In this document: in pieces, positions 17,415 through 26,319 of the stretch
Layout of the letters: every line of letters begins with the position of its first letter
How positions within the stretch are numbered: the first letter of the stretch is position 1
NCBI GenBank assembly: GCA_019116885.1
Contig: DXAU01000010.1
Coordinates: forward strand, 1 to 37,149
Source: Candidatus Mediterraneibacter pullistercoris
GTDB lineage: Bacteria; Bacillota; Clostridia; Lachnospirales; Lachnospiraceae
DNA: 37,149 bases
Direction of reading: 5' to 3'
Made by a program: the position numbers and the translations under genes
The notes under the pieces: generated by a model
Databases searched by the model: none
What the model was told of the DNA's origin: nothing
The model's input: only the letters and a program-made list of their open reading frames with translations

Positions 17415-18476
17415 ATGAAAGTACTACTTGTCGACGACGACTATCTTGCGCTCGAAGGGCTGTGCCAGATGCTCAGATGGGAAAACTTTGGCGGGGAGCT
17501 GGCAGGCTGCGCAACAGACGGGATCGAAGCTGTTTCTATAATAGAAGGCACCCTGCCGGATGTGGTCATCTCGGATATCAAGATGCCTCGTATGGATGGG
17601 ATAAATCTCGCATCCTGGCTGCACCATAACCATCGGGAGATCCGCATCATCCTCCTCAGCGGGCACAGCGAATTTGAATATGCCCAGAAAGCCCTGCAGT
17701 ATCGTGTCACTGATTATATCCTAAAACCAATCACACGGCAGAAGATTGCAGAGCTGGAAAACCGTCTGGCAAAAATCAACTGTGAGCTTCAGGCAAAGAA
17801 CGAGGTGCGCCGTCTGGCGGCTGATGATGCGCTTCGGGATCAACTTCTTGCCGCACTGCGCAAAGGGGACGCAGGCGAGCTCAGCAAACTGATGCTGTCC
17901 GGTGACATCTCCTCCGCTCTTCTCCAGGACTCTGACGGAACACTGGGAGCAACAATTTTAAATTATGTCTTCGACTATCAAAACGAAATCGGAAAAGATA
18001 AACCGAACCTGACAGAACTTAAGAAGGCGTCTATCGAAAATTATTGGAGCCTCCGCTCTCCCAAAGAACGCATAGATTACCTCTTTACCTGCTGCCAGAA
18101 TCTTATGGCATATTCAGAGAACCAAAAAGGCGAATATGAACAGCCGATTGCCGCTCACTGTATCCAGGTGATCCAGGAACACTTTTCCGATCCTTCCTTT
18201 AATATCTCCCAGCTGGCGGACATGGTAAATCTGTCTCTTCCATATCTGAGCACAGTTTTTAAACAGGTGACAGGTCAGACGATCAGCAGCTATCTCTCAC
18301 AGCAGAGGCTGCTACATTCCCAAAATCTGCTGCAGGACATCTCAATCCCGATCCGGGATGTCTGTACCAGATCCGGATATGAAGATCCCCATTATTTTGC
18401 CAGATTTTTTAAAAAGCAGACTGGTATGACTCCCAGCGAGTATCGTAATCTTTACAGTTCCAGACCCCTGTCATGA
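17415..18476 (+). CDS. Response regulator with AraC-type DNA-binding domain (YesN-like)
   Basis: The start at 17415 follows GAGGAG by 8 nt and gives 353 residues. The N-terminal receiver domain has the acidic pocket LLVDDDY (5-10), phospho-acceptor Asp54 in VISDIKMPRMDG, the conserved Ser82 region LLSGHS and Lys104 in YILKPI. After a linker of about 130 residues, two AraC-type helix-turn-helix motifs occupy roughly 255-350 (FNISQLADMVNLSLPYLSTV; YEDPHYFARFFKKQTGMTPS). It is phosphorylated by the adjacent kinase and should activate the divergent transporter operon. A 24-bp gap separates it from the kinase gene. Confidence 0.95.
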   Translation: MKVLLVDDDYLALEGLCQMLRWENFGGELAGCATDGIEAVSIIEGTLPDVVISDIKMPRMDGINLASWLHHNHREIRIILLSGHSEFEYAQKALQYRVTDYILKPITRQKIAELENRLAKINCELQAKNEVRRLAADDALRDQLLAALRKGDAGELSKLMLSGDISSALLQDSDGTLGATILNYVFDYQNEIGKDKPNLTELKKASIENYWSLRSPKERIDYLFTCCQNLMAYSENQKGEYEQPIAAHCIQVIQEHFSDPSFNISQLADMVNLSLPYLSTVFKQVTGQTISSYLSQQRLLHSQNLLQDISIPIRDVCTRSGYEDPHYFARFFKKQTGMTPSEYRNLYSSRPLS

Positions 18477-18500
18477 CAAGTCTTGGAAGGAGGAAAACTT

Positions 18501-20285
18501 ATGAGTATCACAAAACGAAGTTTTATGTTTATCTGTCTCATTATTTCCACTATCCTGCTGACACTGAATATTGTCACCTATATCCTCTTCAGACATTCTA
18601 TCGAGGCACAGATTTTAACGTCCCACGATGCGCTTGTAGAAGCAAATAACCTTCTGTGCCGTCTTTTCACGCAGGAGATAGACCAGCTCACCTATCTGTA
18701 CACCACAGACCAGGAACTGGGAACCTTGCTTTCAAAAGATGTCGGAGAAGATCCTTTAGAAGATGCTCAGACAAAAATAGAACTCAACAGCCGGATGGCT
18801 TATAATCTGAACTCCCAGAGCACTCTGTCAGACAAAGGTTTTTCCGCCGTACTTTACGTCAATCCCGCCCTCCCGGCGGGCTCTTTATTCCAGCCCGCCA
18901 ACACGGTAGAGGATGTCAGCCGCCTTTTCAGCGCAGAAGCTGTCAGCAGTAAGGACTGGTATACCAATACATTGGAACAGGTTGCACGTCAGTACATTTT
19001 TGTCGATGAAAGAGACGGACGTCTGTGTTTTGCAAAGATACTTCAGAACAGTTACTATTCCGGTCCTCACCAGAATGAAGGCATAGGAGTTCTCCTCTGT
19101 AGCGTACCTGCCGACCGTATCCCGCAGATGTTCTCTTTCCAGCCCCTGACATCCAACAGCGGTTTTGCGCTTTTCAGCCGCGACGGTTCTCTTCTGTATC
19201 AGTCGGATGCCCTTCCGGATCTGTCCTCAGTCTCACCTCAGTTCCTAAAAGAAACTACGCATCAGGAACTATTTCTTAACAACAGTTCCTTTATATACAG
19301 TTCCGCAGAACTTGACTGGGGCCTCCATCTTCTGTTTCTCACACCGTCTGATGATATTTCGGATCAACTCCATACGATCATGGTTCCATACCTGTTCTGC
19401 TCTGTGATTTTCCTGAGTATTGGAGCTCTGCTCTCTCTCCTGCTGTCAAAGAACATATCCCGTCCTATTGTGCAGCTTGCAAAAAAGATCGAAAGTATCG
19501 AGGACACCCGGAACGTCGATTTCTCCATGTTCTTTGTCACGGATCCTCTTGAAATCCGGCGTCTGAACGCAAGTTTCAGCGGTCTGATCTGCCGGGTGAA
19601 CCGCCTTACGCATCAGATCCAGAAAGCAGCCGAGCAGCGCCGGCTCAGCGAACTGCGCGCTCTCCAGGCCCAGATGAATCCTCACTTTGTACTTAACGCC
19701 ATGAACACCGTCAATTATATGGCACTTATCCGGGGACAGGACGATATCGCGGCTACCGTAGATTCAATTGCAAATCTGATGCGTTACAGCATTACAGATC
19801 CTGATCAGCTTGTCAGCATACACACTGAGGTTGAAAATATCCGGGAATATATTTCCATTTACACACTGAGGTTTCGCCAGGAGATCCGGCTTGAGATCAT
19901 ATCTGACTGCCCTGATACAGAGGTTTTCATTCCCAAGTTCACTCTTCAGCCTCTTGTGGAAAACTCAATCCGACATGGCATTACAAGACAGGATGCCGGA
20001 ATCACTGTCTTCCTCCGGATATCCGAAGACCGCGGACAAACGACTGTGGAAGTGACCGATACAGGCAGAGGAGCGGATGCAGATAAGCTGAATGCCTATC
20101 TCCGCTATGAAAACGTCGACTTAAAAGTATCAAACGGATTCGGGATCCGAAATGTGAATGAACGGACCAAACTTCATTTTGGCGGAAACAGCGGACTTTC
20201 TTATTCCATTGATAAACATGGACGGCTTGCAGCAGTTCTCACAATATGTAAGCATGAAAAAAGTACACCTGATCAAAAGATTTAA
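18501..20285 (+). CDS. Sensor histidine kinase, YesM type
   Basis: The start at 18501 follows AAGGAGG by about 7 nt, giving 594 residues. One membrane helix lies at about 8-30 and a second at about 293-316, bounding a large extracellular sensor domain of about 260 residues. HAMP follows (about 317-370). The His_kinase domain carries the phospho-accepting His395 in AQMNPHFVLNAMN. The ATP-binding domain shows the N box PLVENSIRHG (484-493), DTGRG (520-524) and GFGIRN (546-551). It is the signal input for the AraC-type regulator. The extracellular domain probably senses the sugar or the loaded binding protein (inference). Confidence 0.94.
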   Translation: MSITKRSFMFICLIISTILLTLNIVTYILFRHSIEAQILTSHDALVEANNLLCRLFTQEIDQLTYLYTTDQELGTLLSKDVGEDPLEDAQTKIELNSRMAYNLNSQSTLSDKGFSAVLYVNPALPAGSLFQPANTVEDVSRLFSAEAVSSKDWYTNTLEQVARQYIFVDERDGRLCFAKILQNSYYSGPHQNEGIGVLLCSVPADRIPQMFSFQPLTSNSGFALFSRDGSLLYQSDALPDLSSVSPQFLKETTHQELFLNNSSFIYSSAELDWGLHLLFLTPSDDISDQLHTIMVPYLFCSVIFLSIGALLSLLLSKNISRPIVQLAKKIESIEDTRNVDFSMFFVTDPLEIRRLNASFSGLICRVNRLTHQIQKAAEQRRLSELRALQAQMNPHFVLNAMNTVNYMALIRGQDDIAATVDSIANLMRYSITDPDQLVSIHTEVENIREYISIYTLRFRQEIRLEIISDCPDTEVFIPKFTLQPLVENSIRHGITRQDAGITVFLRISEDRGQTTVEVTDTGRGADADKLNAYLRYENVDLKVSNGFGIRNVNERTKLHFGGNSGLSYSIDKHGRLAAVLTICKHEKSTPDQKI

Positions 20286-20365
20286 CTCTTTTCAACTTTC
20301 ACGCTGCGCGATATATTAGAATCAACTACCGGCTTTTGCCGAAAACATAAAAAGGAGCACAACTC

Positions 20366-21724
20366 ATGGCGAAAACACTTGTTGTAAACGGTATCCATAA
20401 TTATACTGCACCAGAGGAATATGTTCCCCCCCGGTCGGAGGCCGTCAAAAACCACCTGGAATGGTTTATGGATCAGAAACTGGGCCTGATGATGCACTGG
20501 GCTCCCGGCTCTCAGCTTGGAACCTACGAAAGCTGGCCCTTAAGCGACGGAGACGGCGCGTGGAGCCAGGAAGATATGACTTGGGCGGACATTGAGACTT
20601 GCAAACAGCAGTACTGGGATGCAAACCGCACTTTTAATCCTGTGAAATTTAATCCTGCAGAATGGGCTGCGCTTGCTGCAGAATGCGGCTTCAGATATCT
20701 GCTTTTTACAACGAAACATCACGACGGTTTCTGCATGTATGACACAGATACAACCCACTATAAAATAACGGATGAATCCTGTCCGTTCCACACACACAAA
20801 GATGCCGACATCACAGGGGCTCTCTTCCGGGAATTCCGGAAACAGGGTCTTGGTATTTCTGTATATTTTTCCAAACCCGACTGGCACAGCGAATATTACT
20901 GGGCCCCACAGTTCGGAACAGCGCCTGACCGGAATGTAAATTATGATATCAACGAATATCCACAGTTGTGGGAGAGTTATGTCCAGTTCGTCCATCAGCA
21001 GATGCGGGAGCTCTGCACCAGTTACGGGAAAGTTGATGTACTCTGGTTAGACGGCGGCTGGGTGCGTCCTGACAATCTCGGTCAGGATATCCGCCTTTCA
21101 GAGATTGTCGAGGAAATCAGGTCTTCAGCACAGCCACACCTGATTGTTTCAGACCGTACCTGCGGCGGCGAATACGAAAATTTTATTACTCCTGAGAAAA
21201 CTGTGCCGGACCGCGCTCTTTCAGTCCCATGGGAGACATGTACGACTGTCGGAAATAGATTCTCTTTCCATTATACGGACACTTTCAAGAGCGGTCATCA
21301 GCTCGTCCTCCTCCTCCTGGATGTCGTAAGCAAGGGCGGCAATCTGGCGCTCAACGTAGCCCCTCAGCCGGACGGTGAACTTCCCGCTCCTGCCGTGCGA
21401 TCCCTCCGCAATCTTGGAGCATGGATGAAAGTCTTTGGCGATGGTATTTATGGGACCCGCATCTGTGCCCCGCACGCTTCGGACAGGATTTTCTACACAG
21501 GAAAAGAAAACGACGTATATGTGTTCTTCACCTATGATGAGACACCATCTCTTCCGAACCAGCTTGCTCTTCGCGTAGAAAGAACGGTCAAAAAGGCTGT
21601 CAGCATGCGGACCGGCATATCGGTCCGTTTCCGGCAGGAAGGAAACGACGTCACCCTATATCTGGAAAACATCCCTATGGGCGGAGCGTTCTACGCTGAG
21701 GGATTCCGTCTTATTACAGACTAA
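20366..21724 (+). CDS. GH29 alpha-L-fucosidase, intracellular
   Basis: The 452-residue protein shows GH29 features: LGLMMHW with His44 near the N-terminus, FTTKHHDGF (114-122), and VDVLWLDGGW with the predicted nucleophile Asp229. The C-terminal 100 residues form the beta-sandwich domain. The barrel end SKGGNLALNVAPQPDGELP matches the family. There is no signal peptide, so it should remove fucose from imported oligosaccharides. AAGGAG lies 8 nt upstream of the ATG. It is 80 bp after the kinase gene and probably co-transcribed. GH29 members differ in linkage preference (alpha-1,2/3/4/6), which cannot be assigned here. The acid/base residue is not conserved enough in the family to call. Confidence 0.92.
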   Translation: MAKTLVVNGIHNYTAPEEYVPPRSEAVKNHLEWFMDQKLGLMMHWAPGSQLGTYESWPLSDGDGAWSQEDMTWADIETCKQQYWDANRTFNPVKFNPAEWAALAAECGFRYLLFTTKHHDGFCMYDTDTTHYKITDESCPFHTHKDADITGALFREFRKQGLGISVYFSKPDWHSEYYWAPQFGTAPDRNVNYDINEYPQLWESYVQFVHQQMRELCTSYGKVDVLWLDGGWVRPDNLGQDIRLSEIVEEIRSSAQPHLIVSDRTCGGEYENFITPEKTVPDRALSVPWETCTTVGNRFSFHYTDTFKSGHQLVLLLLDVVSKGGNLALNVAPQPDGELPAPAVRSLRNLGAWMKVFGDGIYGTRICAPHASDRIFYTGKENDVYVFFTYDETPSLPNQLALRVERTVKKAVSMRTGISVRFRQEGNDVTLYLENIPMGGAFYAEGFRLITD

Positions 21725-21748
21725 TTCCAAAAAGACGGCAAATACAAA

Positions 21749-21781
21749 AGCGGACTATCTTACGTTTTCAGATAGTCCGCT
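21749..21781. terminator. Bidirectional terminator between the fucosidase and the sulfatase maturase
   Basis: A perfect 12-bp inverted repeat (AGCGGACTATCT / AGATAGTCCGCT) with a 9-nt loop ends the two convergent genes. TTTT follows on the minus strand and ATTTCTTTC on the plus strand. The maturase stop codon lies within the hairpin. Confidence 0.85.
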
Positions 21782-22875
21782 ATTTCTTTCATTCTGGCTG
21801 CACATTTGCTGAAAAACATCTGGTATCCCTCGCAGAAATAATTTCTGTAAAGTCCCGTCTCCCCATCCGGCAGCCGGTGCCTGCGGCAGCCGTTCCGGCA
21901 GAGTATGAACCATGGGCATCTCATGCATGCCTGCCCATTCTTCCGGGATGTTCTCACAAAATCCGCCGCCGTGTTGCTGCGCAGGAACTCTTCAATCCCA
22001 CTGTCATTATAATTTCCCAGACAGTACTCATCCATAGCGTAAAAATCACAGGGATACGCGCTTCCATCCGCCTCCGCCACACACTGCACACTGCATACTC
22101 CGCGCTGCTCGCAGGACTCGGGGATCACACCCATGAGTATTCCAATATAGTTCTCAAACTGGCGGATATAGGGAGCTTTCCCTTTTCTCCAATCCTTTTC
22201 CCACAGACGGAACAATTCTGTCAGGAACTTTCCGTAGTCTCCGGGCATCAGAGAATATTCTCTGCGTCCGGGTTCTTCACCGACCGGGTCCAGACAGGCG
22301 ATATACTGCTGATAGTTCCATCCGTTCCGCTTATACTCCTGGTATATCTCTCCGGCTCTTCCTGCTGCCTCTCCTGTCACAACAGTGAGGATATTGTACT
22401 CCACTCCGTATCTGTCCAGCATACTGACCGAATCCTTTATTTTCTCGTAGGTCGGTCCGCCGCCGGCGTCGTGCCGGTATCTGTCGTGAAGAGCCTTTGT
22501 TCCATCCACCGATACTCCGATCAGAAAATCATGCTCTTTAAAAAAACTGCACCATTCTTCATCAAGGGAGAGTCCGTTTGTCTGAAGCGTATTTATGACA
22601 CGTATGTTTCTTCTGTTGAAATGCTGTTCATATTCGACTGCTTTCCGGAAAAAATCAATGCCTCTGAGCGTCGGCTCTCCGCCCTGAAAGGCAAAACAGA
22701 TCTCTCCGCCGGCCTGGCGCATCGCTTTCTTTATCAGATTTTTAAGCGTATCTTCAGACATCATTCCCCGGAAAGCCTGCTCTCTCTTTTCCGTTTCATC
22801 ACAGTAGAAGCAGTAGCCGCACCTCATATTGCACAGGCCGGAAGCCGGCTTGACCAGTATCGTATGCAGTGTCAT
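21760..22875 (-). CDS. Anaerobic sulfatase-maturing enzyme (radical SAM formylglycine synthase)
   Basis: The start at 22875 (GGGAGGGAG upstream) gives 371 residues, the usual length. The radical-SAM cluster ligands are Cys15, Cys19 and Cys22 (CNMRCGYC). The SPASM region carries Cys255, Cys261, Cys276-Asp277 (YPCDFY), Cys317, Cys320, Cys326, Cys330 and Cys348. As I recall them, these positions coincide with the two auxiliary clusters and catalytic Asp of the characterised Clostridium perfringens enzyme. It converts the active-site Cys (or Ser) of sulfatases to formylglycine without oxygen. The substrate candidate is the Cys-type sulfatase at 12134-13588. It lies 20 bp after glnN on the same strand, so it may be transcribed from there rather than with the sulfatase. 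Confidence 0.95.
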   Translation of the reverse strand: MTLHTILVKPASGLCNMRCGYCFYCDETEKREQAFRGMMSEDTLKNLIKKAMRQAGGEICFAFQGGEPTLRGIDFFRKAVEYEQHFNRRNIRVINTLQTNGLSLDEEWCSFFKEHDFLIGVSVDGTKALHDRYRHDAGGGPTYEKIKDSVSMLDRYGVEYNILTVVTGEAAGRAGEIYQEYKRNGWNYQQYIACLDPVGEEPGRREYSLMPGDYGKFLTELFRLWEKDWRKGKAPYIRQFENYIGILMGVIPESCEQRGVCSVQCVAEADGSAYPCDFYAMDEYCLGNYNDSGIEEFLRSNTAADFVRTSRKNGQACMRCPWFILCRNGCRRHRLPDGETGLYRNYFCEGYQMFFSKCAARMKEIADYLKT

Positions 22876-22895
22876 CAGTTTCTCCCTCCCGGCTT

Positions 22896-25010
22896 CTATA
22901 CCTCGAAGATCAGATCTCCATAAGACGGCATCGGCCATACTTCTTTGTCAATGATCATCTCCAGTTTGTCGACCGGTGCGCGGAGGGCTTCCATAGCCGG
23001 GAAAACGTCTGAGTGATAGAAGTTCGCCTGTACAGCCCCTTCTTCTTTCTGAGCCGCCTCGTCCGTCACTTTAATCAGAGCATCAAGAGCAGCCTTCGTC
23101 TCACCCATAAGCGCAGTGACTTCATCGAGAGACGCTCTCTGTACAGACGCGTCCACTCCGGCTGCTTCGACTGCATTTACAGTATCTGCAAGCGTCTTTG
23201 TATATCGAATGAACGTAGGTATGAACTGCTTGCTGGCCATGTCGATCATCGTGCGCGCTTCAATATTGATCGCTTTTGCATAGGTCTCATACTGAATCTC
23301 TGCACGGGACTCAAGTTCAGCTTTTGTGAACACGCCAAACCGCTCGAACAACTCTACCGCCGTGTCAGTAACCATTGCAGGAATGGCTTCCACCATGGAG
23401 CGGATATTCGGGAGGCCTCTTCTCTCCGCTTCTTTTACCCACTCCTCAGAGTACCCGTCTCCATTGAAGACAATTCTCTGGTTCTCTGTTGCATATTTCT
23501 TGATGAGGTCATGTACCGCCAGCTCAAAATCATCGGCTTTCTCCAGAACTTCACATGCATCTGCAAAAGCCTCTGCAACGATCGTATTGAGTACGATATT
23601 CGGGGAAGCAACGGAATCCCGTGATCCTACCATACGGAACTCAAATTTATTTCCTGTAAACGCAAACGGCGACGTTCTGTTCCTGTCCGTCGCATCCTTG
23701 GACAGTTCCGGAAGCGTGCGCACTCCTGTCTCCAGTTTCCCGCCCTTTATACTGTGAGTTGCTTCTCCTGTACTGATGAGCTGTTCAAGCACATCTTCAA
23801 GCTGCTCTCCAAGGAAGACGGAAATAATAGCCGGCGGCGCTTCATTGGCTCCAAGCCTGTGGTCATTTCCAGGATCAGCCGCGGATTCTCTTAAAAGATC
23901 GGCATGAAGATTCACTGCTCTCAGGATACAGGTCAGGACAAGCAGGAACTGTGTATTCTCATGAGGAGTCTTTCCCGGATCAAGCATGTTGATCCCATCA
24001 TCTGTAATGATCGACCAGTTGTTGTGCTTTCCGGAACCATTCACACCCGCGAACGGTTTTTCATGGAGCAGACACTTCATGCCGTGGCGGCATGCCACTC
24101 TCTTCAGTGTCTGCATCACAATCTGGTTGTGGTCTACGGCGATATTCGCCTCGGCGTAGATCGGAGCCAGTTCATGCTGCGCAGGGGCCACTTCATTGTG
24201 CTGTGTCTTTGCCGTAACCCCGACTTTCCACAGTTCCTCGTTAACGTCTTTCATAAATGCCGCGATTCTCTGACGGATCGTACCAAAATAGTGATCGTCA
24301 AGTTCCTGGCCTTTCGGCGGCATTGCCCCAAACAGTGTGCGTCCTGCATAAATCAGGTCTTTTCTCTGCTTGAATTTCTCAGCATCTACAAGGAAATACT
24401 CCTGCTCCGGCCCAACGGACGGAGTTACTTTCCCGGAAGTCGTATTGCCAAACAGTCTGAGCAGGCGGAGGGCCTGCCTGTTGATTGCTTCCATAGACCT
24501 TAAAAGCGGGGTCTTCTGGTCAAGCGCTTCGCCTGTGTAAGAACAAAATGCTGTCGGTATGCACAGCGTAGCGCCCGCTGCATCCTGTCTCACAAATGCG
24601 GGAGATGTACAGTCCCATGCCGTGTATCCTCTCGCCTCAAATGTAGCTCTCAGACCTCCCGACGGAAACGATGAAGCATCTGGTTCGCCCTTTATCAGTT
24701 CTTTTCCAGAGAAGCTCATCAGAACCTTTCCGCTCGGCTGAGGCGCAGAGATGAAAGAGTCATGCTTCTCCGCAGTCACGCCTGTCAGAGGCAGAAACCA
24801 GTGCGTATAGTGCGTTGCGCCTTTCTCGATGGCCCATTCTTTCATTTCATGCGCAATGACATCCGCGGTCTCAAGATCCAGTTCTTTTCCTTCTTCGATC
24901 GTCTTCTTCAAGTTTTTGTATACCTTTTTCGGCAGACGCTCCTGCATCACAGTGTCATTGAAAACATTTTCTCCAAAGATTTCGGATACGTTGATCTTTT
25001 CTGTGCTCAT
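22896..25010 (-). CDS. glnN: Glutamine synthetase type III (GlnN)
   Basis: The start at 25010 is supported by GGAAGGG; the open frame extends further but unsupported. The 704 residues match the large GSIII class and not the roughly 450-residue GSI. Family hallmarks include [14 protein letters not shown], the [19 protein letters not shown] stretch, [20 protein letters not shown] and [20 protein letters not shown]. It makes glutamine from glutamate, ammonia and ATP in the cytoplasm and is the ammonium-assimilating enzyme in many gut anaerobes. It has its own promoter and a structured leader of roughly 200 nt. The sulfatase-maturase gene follows after 20 bp. Confidence 0.97.
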   Translation of the reverse strand: MSTEKINVSEIFGENVFNDTVMQERLPKKVYKNLKKTIEEGKELDLETADVIAHEMKEWAIEKGATHYTHWFLPLTGVTAEKHDSFISAPQPSGKVLMSFSGKELIKGEPDASSFPSGGLRATFEARGYTAWDCTSPAFVRQDAAGATLCIPTAFCSYTGEALDQKTPLLRSMEAINRQALRLLRLFGNTTSGKVTPSVGPEQEYFLVDAEKFKQRKDLIYAGRTLFGAMPPKGQELDDHYFGTIRQRIAAFMKDVNEELWKVGVTAKTQHNEVAPAQHELAPIYAEANIAVDHNQIVMQTLKRVACRHGMKCLLHEKPFAGVNGSGKHNNWSIITDDGINMLDPGKTPHENTQFLLVLTCILRAVNLHADLLRESAADPGNDHRLGANEAPPAIISVFLGEQLEDVLEQLISTGEATHSIKGGKLETGVRTLPELSKDATDRNRTSPFAFTGNKFEFRMVGSRDSVASPNIVLNTIVAEAFADACEVLEKADDFELAVHDLIKKYATENQRIVFNGDGYSEEWVKEAERRGLPNIRSMVEAIPAMVTDTAVELFERFGVFTKAELESRAEIQYETYAKAINIEARTMIDMASKQFIPTFIRYTKTLADTVNAVEAAGVDASVQRASLDEVTALMGETKAALDALIKVTDEAAQKEEGAVQANFYHSDVFPAMEALRAPVDKLEMIIDKEVWPMPSYGDLIFEV

Positions 25011-25100
25011 AGTTGATCCCTTCCTTTTTGTTTTGTTTTCCATTCCGGGGGAAACGGCCGGAGTGTATTGCCCGCTATTACCCACCCACTGATCCAAAGA

Positions 25101-25196
25101 CTTTCCGGAAAGCGGCCGCCAAGATCCCAGGCAAGCCCGGACTTTGGCTCGTCGCTATCACAAAAAGGGCACTCCAAGCTACCTTGGAACGCCCTT
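25101..25196 (-). promoter_or_regulatory. Structured 5' leader of glnN with a terminator-like hairpin
   Basis: Three hairpins are visible in the roughly 200-nt leader on the minus strand. The first (25165-25196) is a continuous 14-bp stem with two G-T wobbles and a GTAG loop, followed by TTTTTG counting the stem end. The second (25118-25148) has a GCCAA/TTGGC base. The third is CTTTCCGGAAAG (25101-25112), fully self-complementary. The first hairpin starts only about 13 nt after the predicted transcription start. Attenuation of glnN by nitrogen status is possible. Alternatively the hairpin could end transcription coming from the aldolase gene. Confidence 0.5.
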
Positions 25197-25215
25197 GTTC
25201 ATGTCTACGTGTGAC

Positions 25216-25244
25216 AGTATAACTCAATCACTCCAAAAAGGCAA
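25216..25244 (-). promoter_or_regulatory. Promoter of glnN
   Basis: On the minus strand TTGCCT (25239-25244), a 17-bp spacer and TATACT (25216-25221) precede the leader. Transcription would start near 25209. Confidence 0.6.
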
Positions 25245-25277
25245 GTGAAATTTAAAAAATTTATTCAAAGTTTGAAT

Positions 25278-26141
25278 TTATGCCTGACCTACAGATCCGA
25301 ACAGCTCCATCTTCTCTTTCACTTTCGCCATGATCGCTTCTGTACCCGGTTTCAGGAGTTTACGCGGATCAAAGCCTTTACCCTGTTTGTCTTTTCCAGC
25401 CTCAATATACTCGCGTGTAGATTCTGCAAATACAATCTGGCACTCTGTATTAACGTTGATCTTGGCAACACCGAGATCGATCGCTTTCTTGATCATGTCG
25501 TCCGGGATGCCTGTACCGCCATGAAGTACGAGCGGCATATCGCCTGTCTTCTGCTGGATTGCATCCAGAGTCTCAAAGCTCAGCCCTTCCCAGTTATCTG
25601 GATATACTCCGTGGATGTTTCCGATACCTGCTGCCAGGAAGTCAATGCCAAGATCTGCAATCATCTTACATTCATCAGGATCTGCGCACTCACCCTTGCC
25701 TACAACGCCGTCTTCCTCGCCTCCGATCGCTCCGACCTCTGCCTCAAGTGACATGCCGTGATCGTGCGCGATCTTAACAAGCTCTTTTGTCTTAGCTACG
25801 TTCTCGTCGATCGGATAGTGTGATCCGTCGAACATAATAGAGGAGAATCCTGCCTCTACACATTTCAGACATCCGTCATAGCTGCCGTGATCCAGGTGAA
25901 GGGCAACCGGAACAGTGATGTTCAGCTCTTCGAGCATACCGTTTACCATACCTACGACTGTCTTGTAGCCTGCCATGTATTTTCCGGCGCCTTCAGACAC
26001 ACCAAGGATAACCGGTGAATTGCACTCCTGTGCTGTCAGAAGGATCGCTTTTGTCCACTCAAGATTGTTGATGTTGAACTGCCCCACTGCATAATGACCT
26101 GCTTTTGCTTTCTGAAGCATTTCTGTTGCTGATACTAACAT
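25278..26141 (-). CDS. fba: Class II fructose-1,6-bisphosphate aldolase
   Basis: Start at 26141 (GGAGGAG 7 nt upstream) gives 287 residues, typical for the short class II aldolases. Zinc and catalytic residues are visible: LHLDHGSYDGCL with His82, Asp84 and His85, SIMFDGSHY, EVGAIGGEEDG, LVLHGGTGIPDDM and KINVNTE. It cleaves fructose-1,6-bisphosphate to two triose phosphates in glycolysis. A related tagatose-bisphosphate activity exists in this superfamily and cannot be fully excluded, but the residues fit Fba. It is monocistronic with its own promoter. A weak AT-rich hairpin (ATTCAAA/TTTGAAT) with a T-run directly follows the stop codon. Confidence 0.93.
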   Translation of the reverse strand: MLVSATEMLQKAKAGHYAVGQFNINNLEWTKAILLTAQECNSPVILGVSEGAGKYMAGYKTVVGMVNGMLEELNITVPVALHLDHGSYDGCLKCVEAGFSSIMFDGSHYPIDENVAKTKELVKIAHDHGMSLEAEVGAIGGEEDGVVGKGECADPDECKMIADLGIDFLAAGIGNIHGVYPDNWEGLSFETLDAIQQKTGDMPLVLHGGTGIPDDMIKKAIDLGVAKINVNTECQIVFAESTREYIEAGKDKQGKGFDPRKLLKPGTEAIMAKVKEKMELFGSVGQA

Positions 26142-26224
26142 ATTTCTTCTCCTCCAATTCTGCTTCCCCGCCATGCAGAGCGCACGGCTGCCGGGATTTG
26201 TCTGATTTTCTAAATCCTTTTTTT

Positions 26225-26253
26225 ATTATAGCTTATCAAATGGAAAAAGACAA
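26225..26253 (-). promoter_or_regulatory. Promoter of the fba gene
   Basis: On the minus strand TTGTCT (26248-26253), a 17-bp spacer and a perfect TATAAT (26225-26230) lie about 85 nt upstream of the aldolase ATG. Confidence 0.65.
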
Positions 26254-26319
26254 TCTAATTATTGCCTCAATTTATCCGGCCTCTTCCGGCCGTTCTCCTT
26301 TACAGTCTGCTGATAGAAA

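Noticed and set aside
21877-22923. A 348-codon plus-strand frame over the sulfatase maturase
   Set aside because: The maturase frame has every expected cysteine; the opposite frame is a shadow.
26262-26300. GC-rich hairpin after the DUF1848 gene (CGGCC/GGCCG) as a strong terminator
   Set aside because: The stem is only about five to six base pairs with no T-run, so it was not listed.
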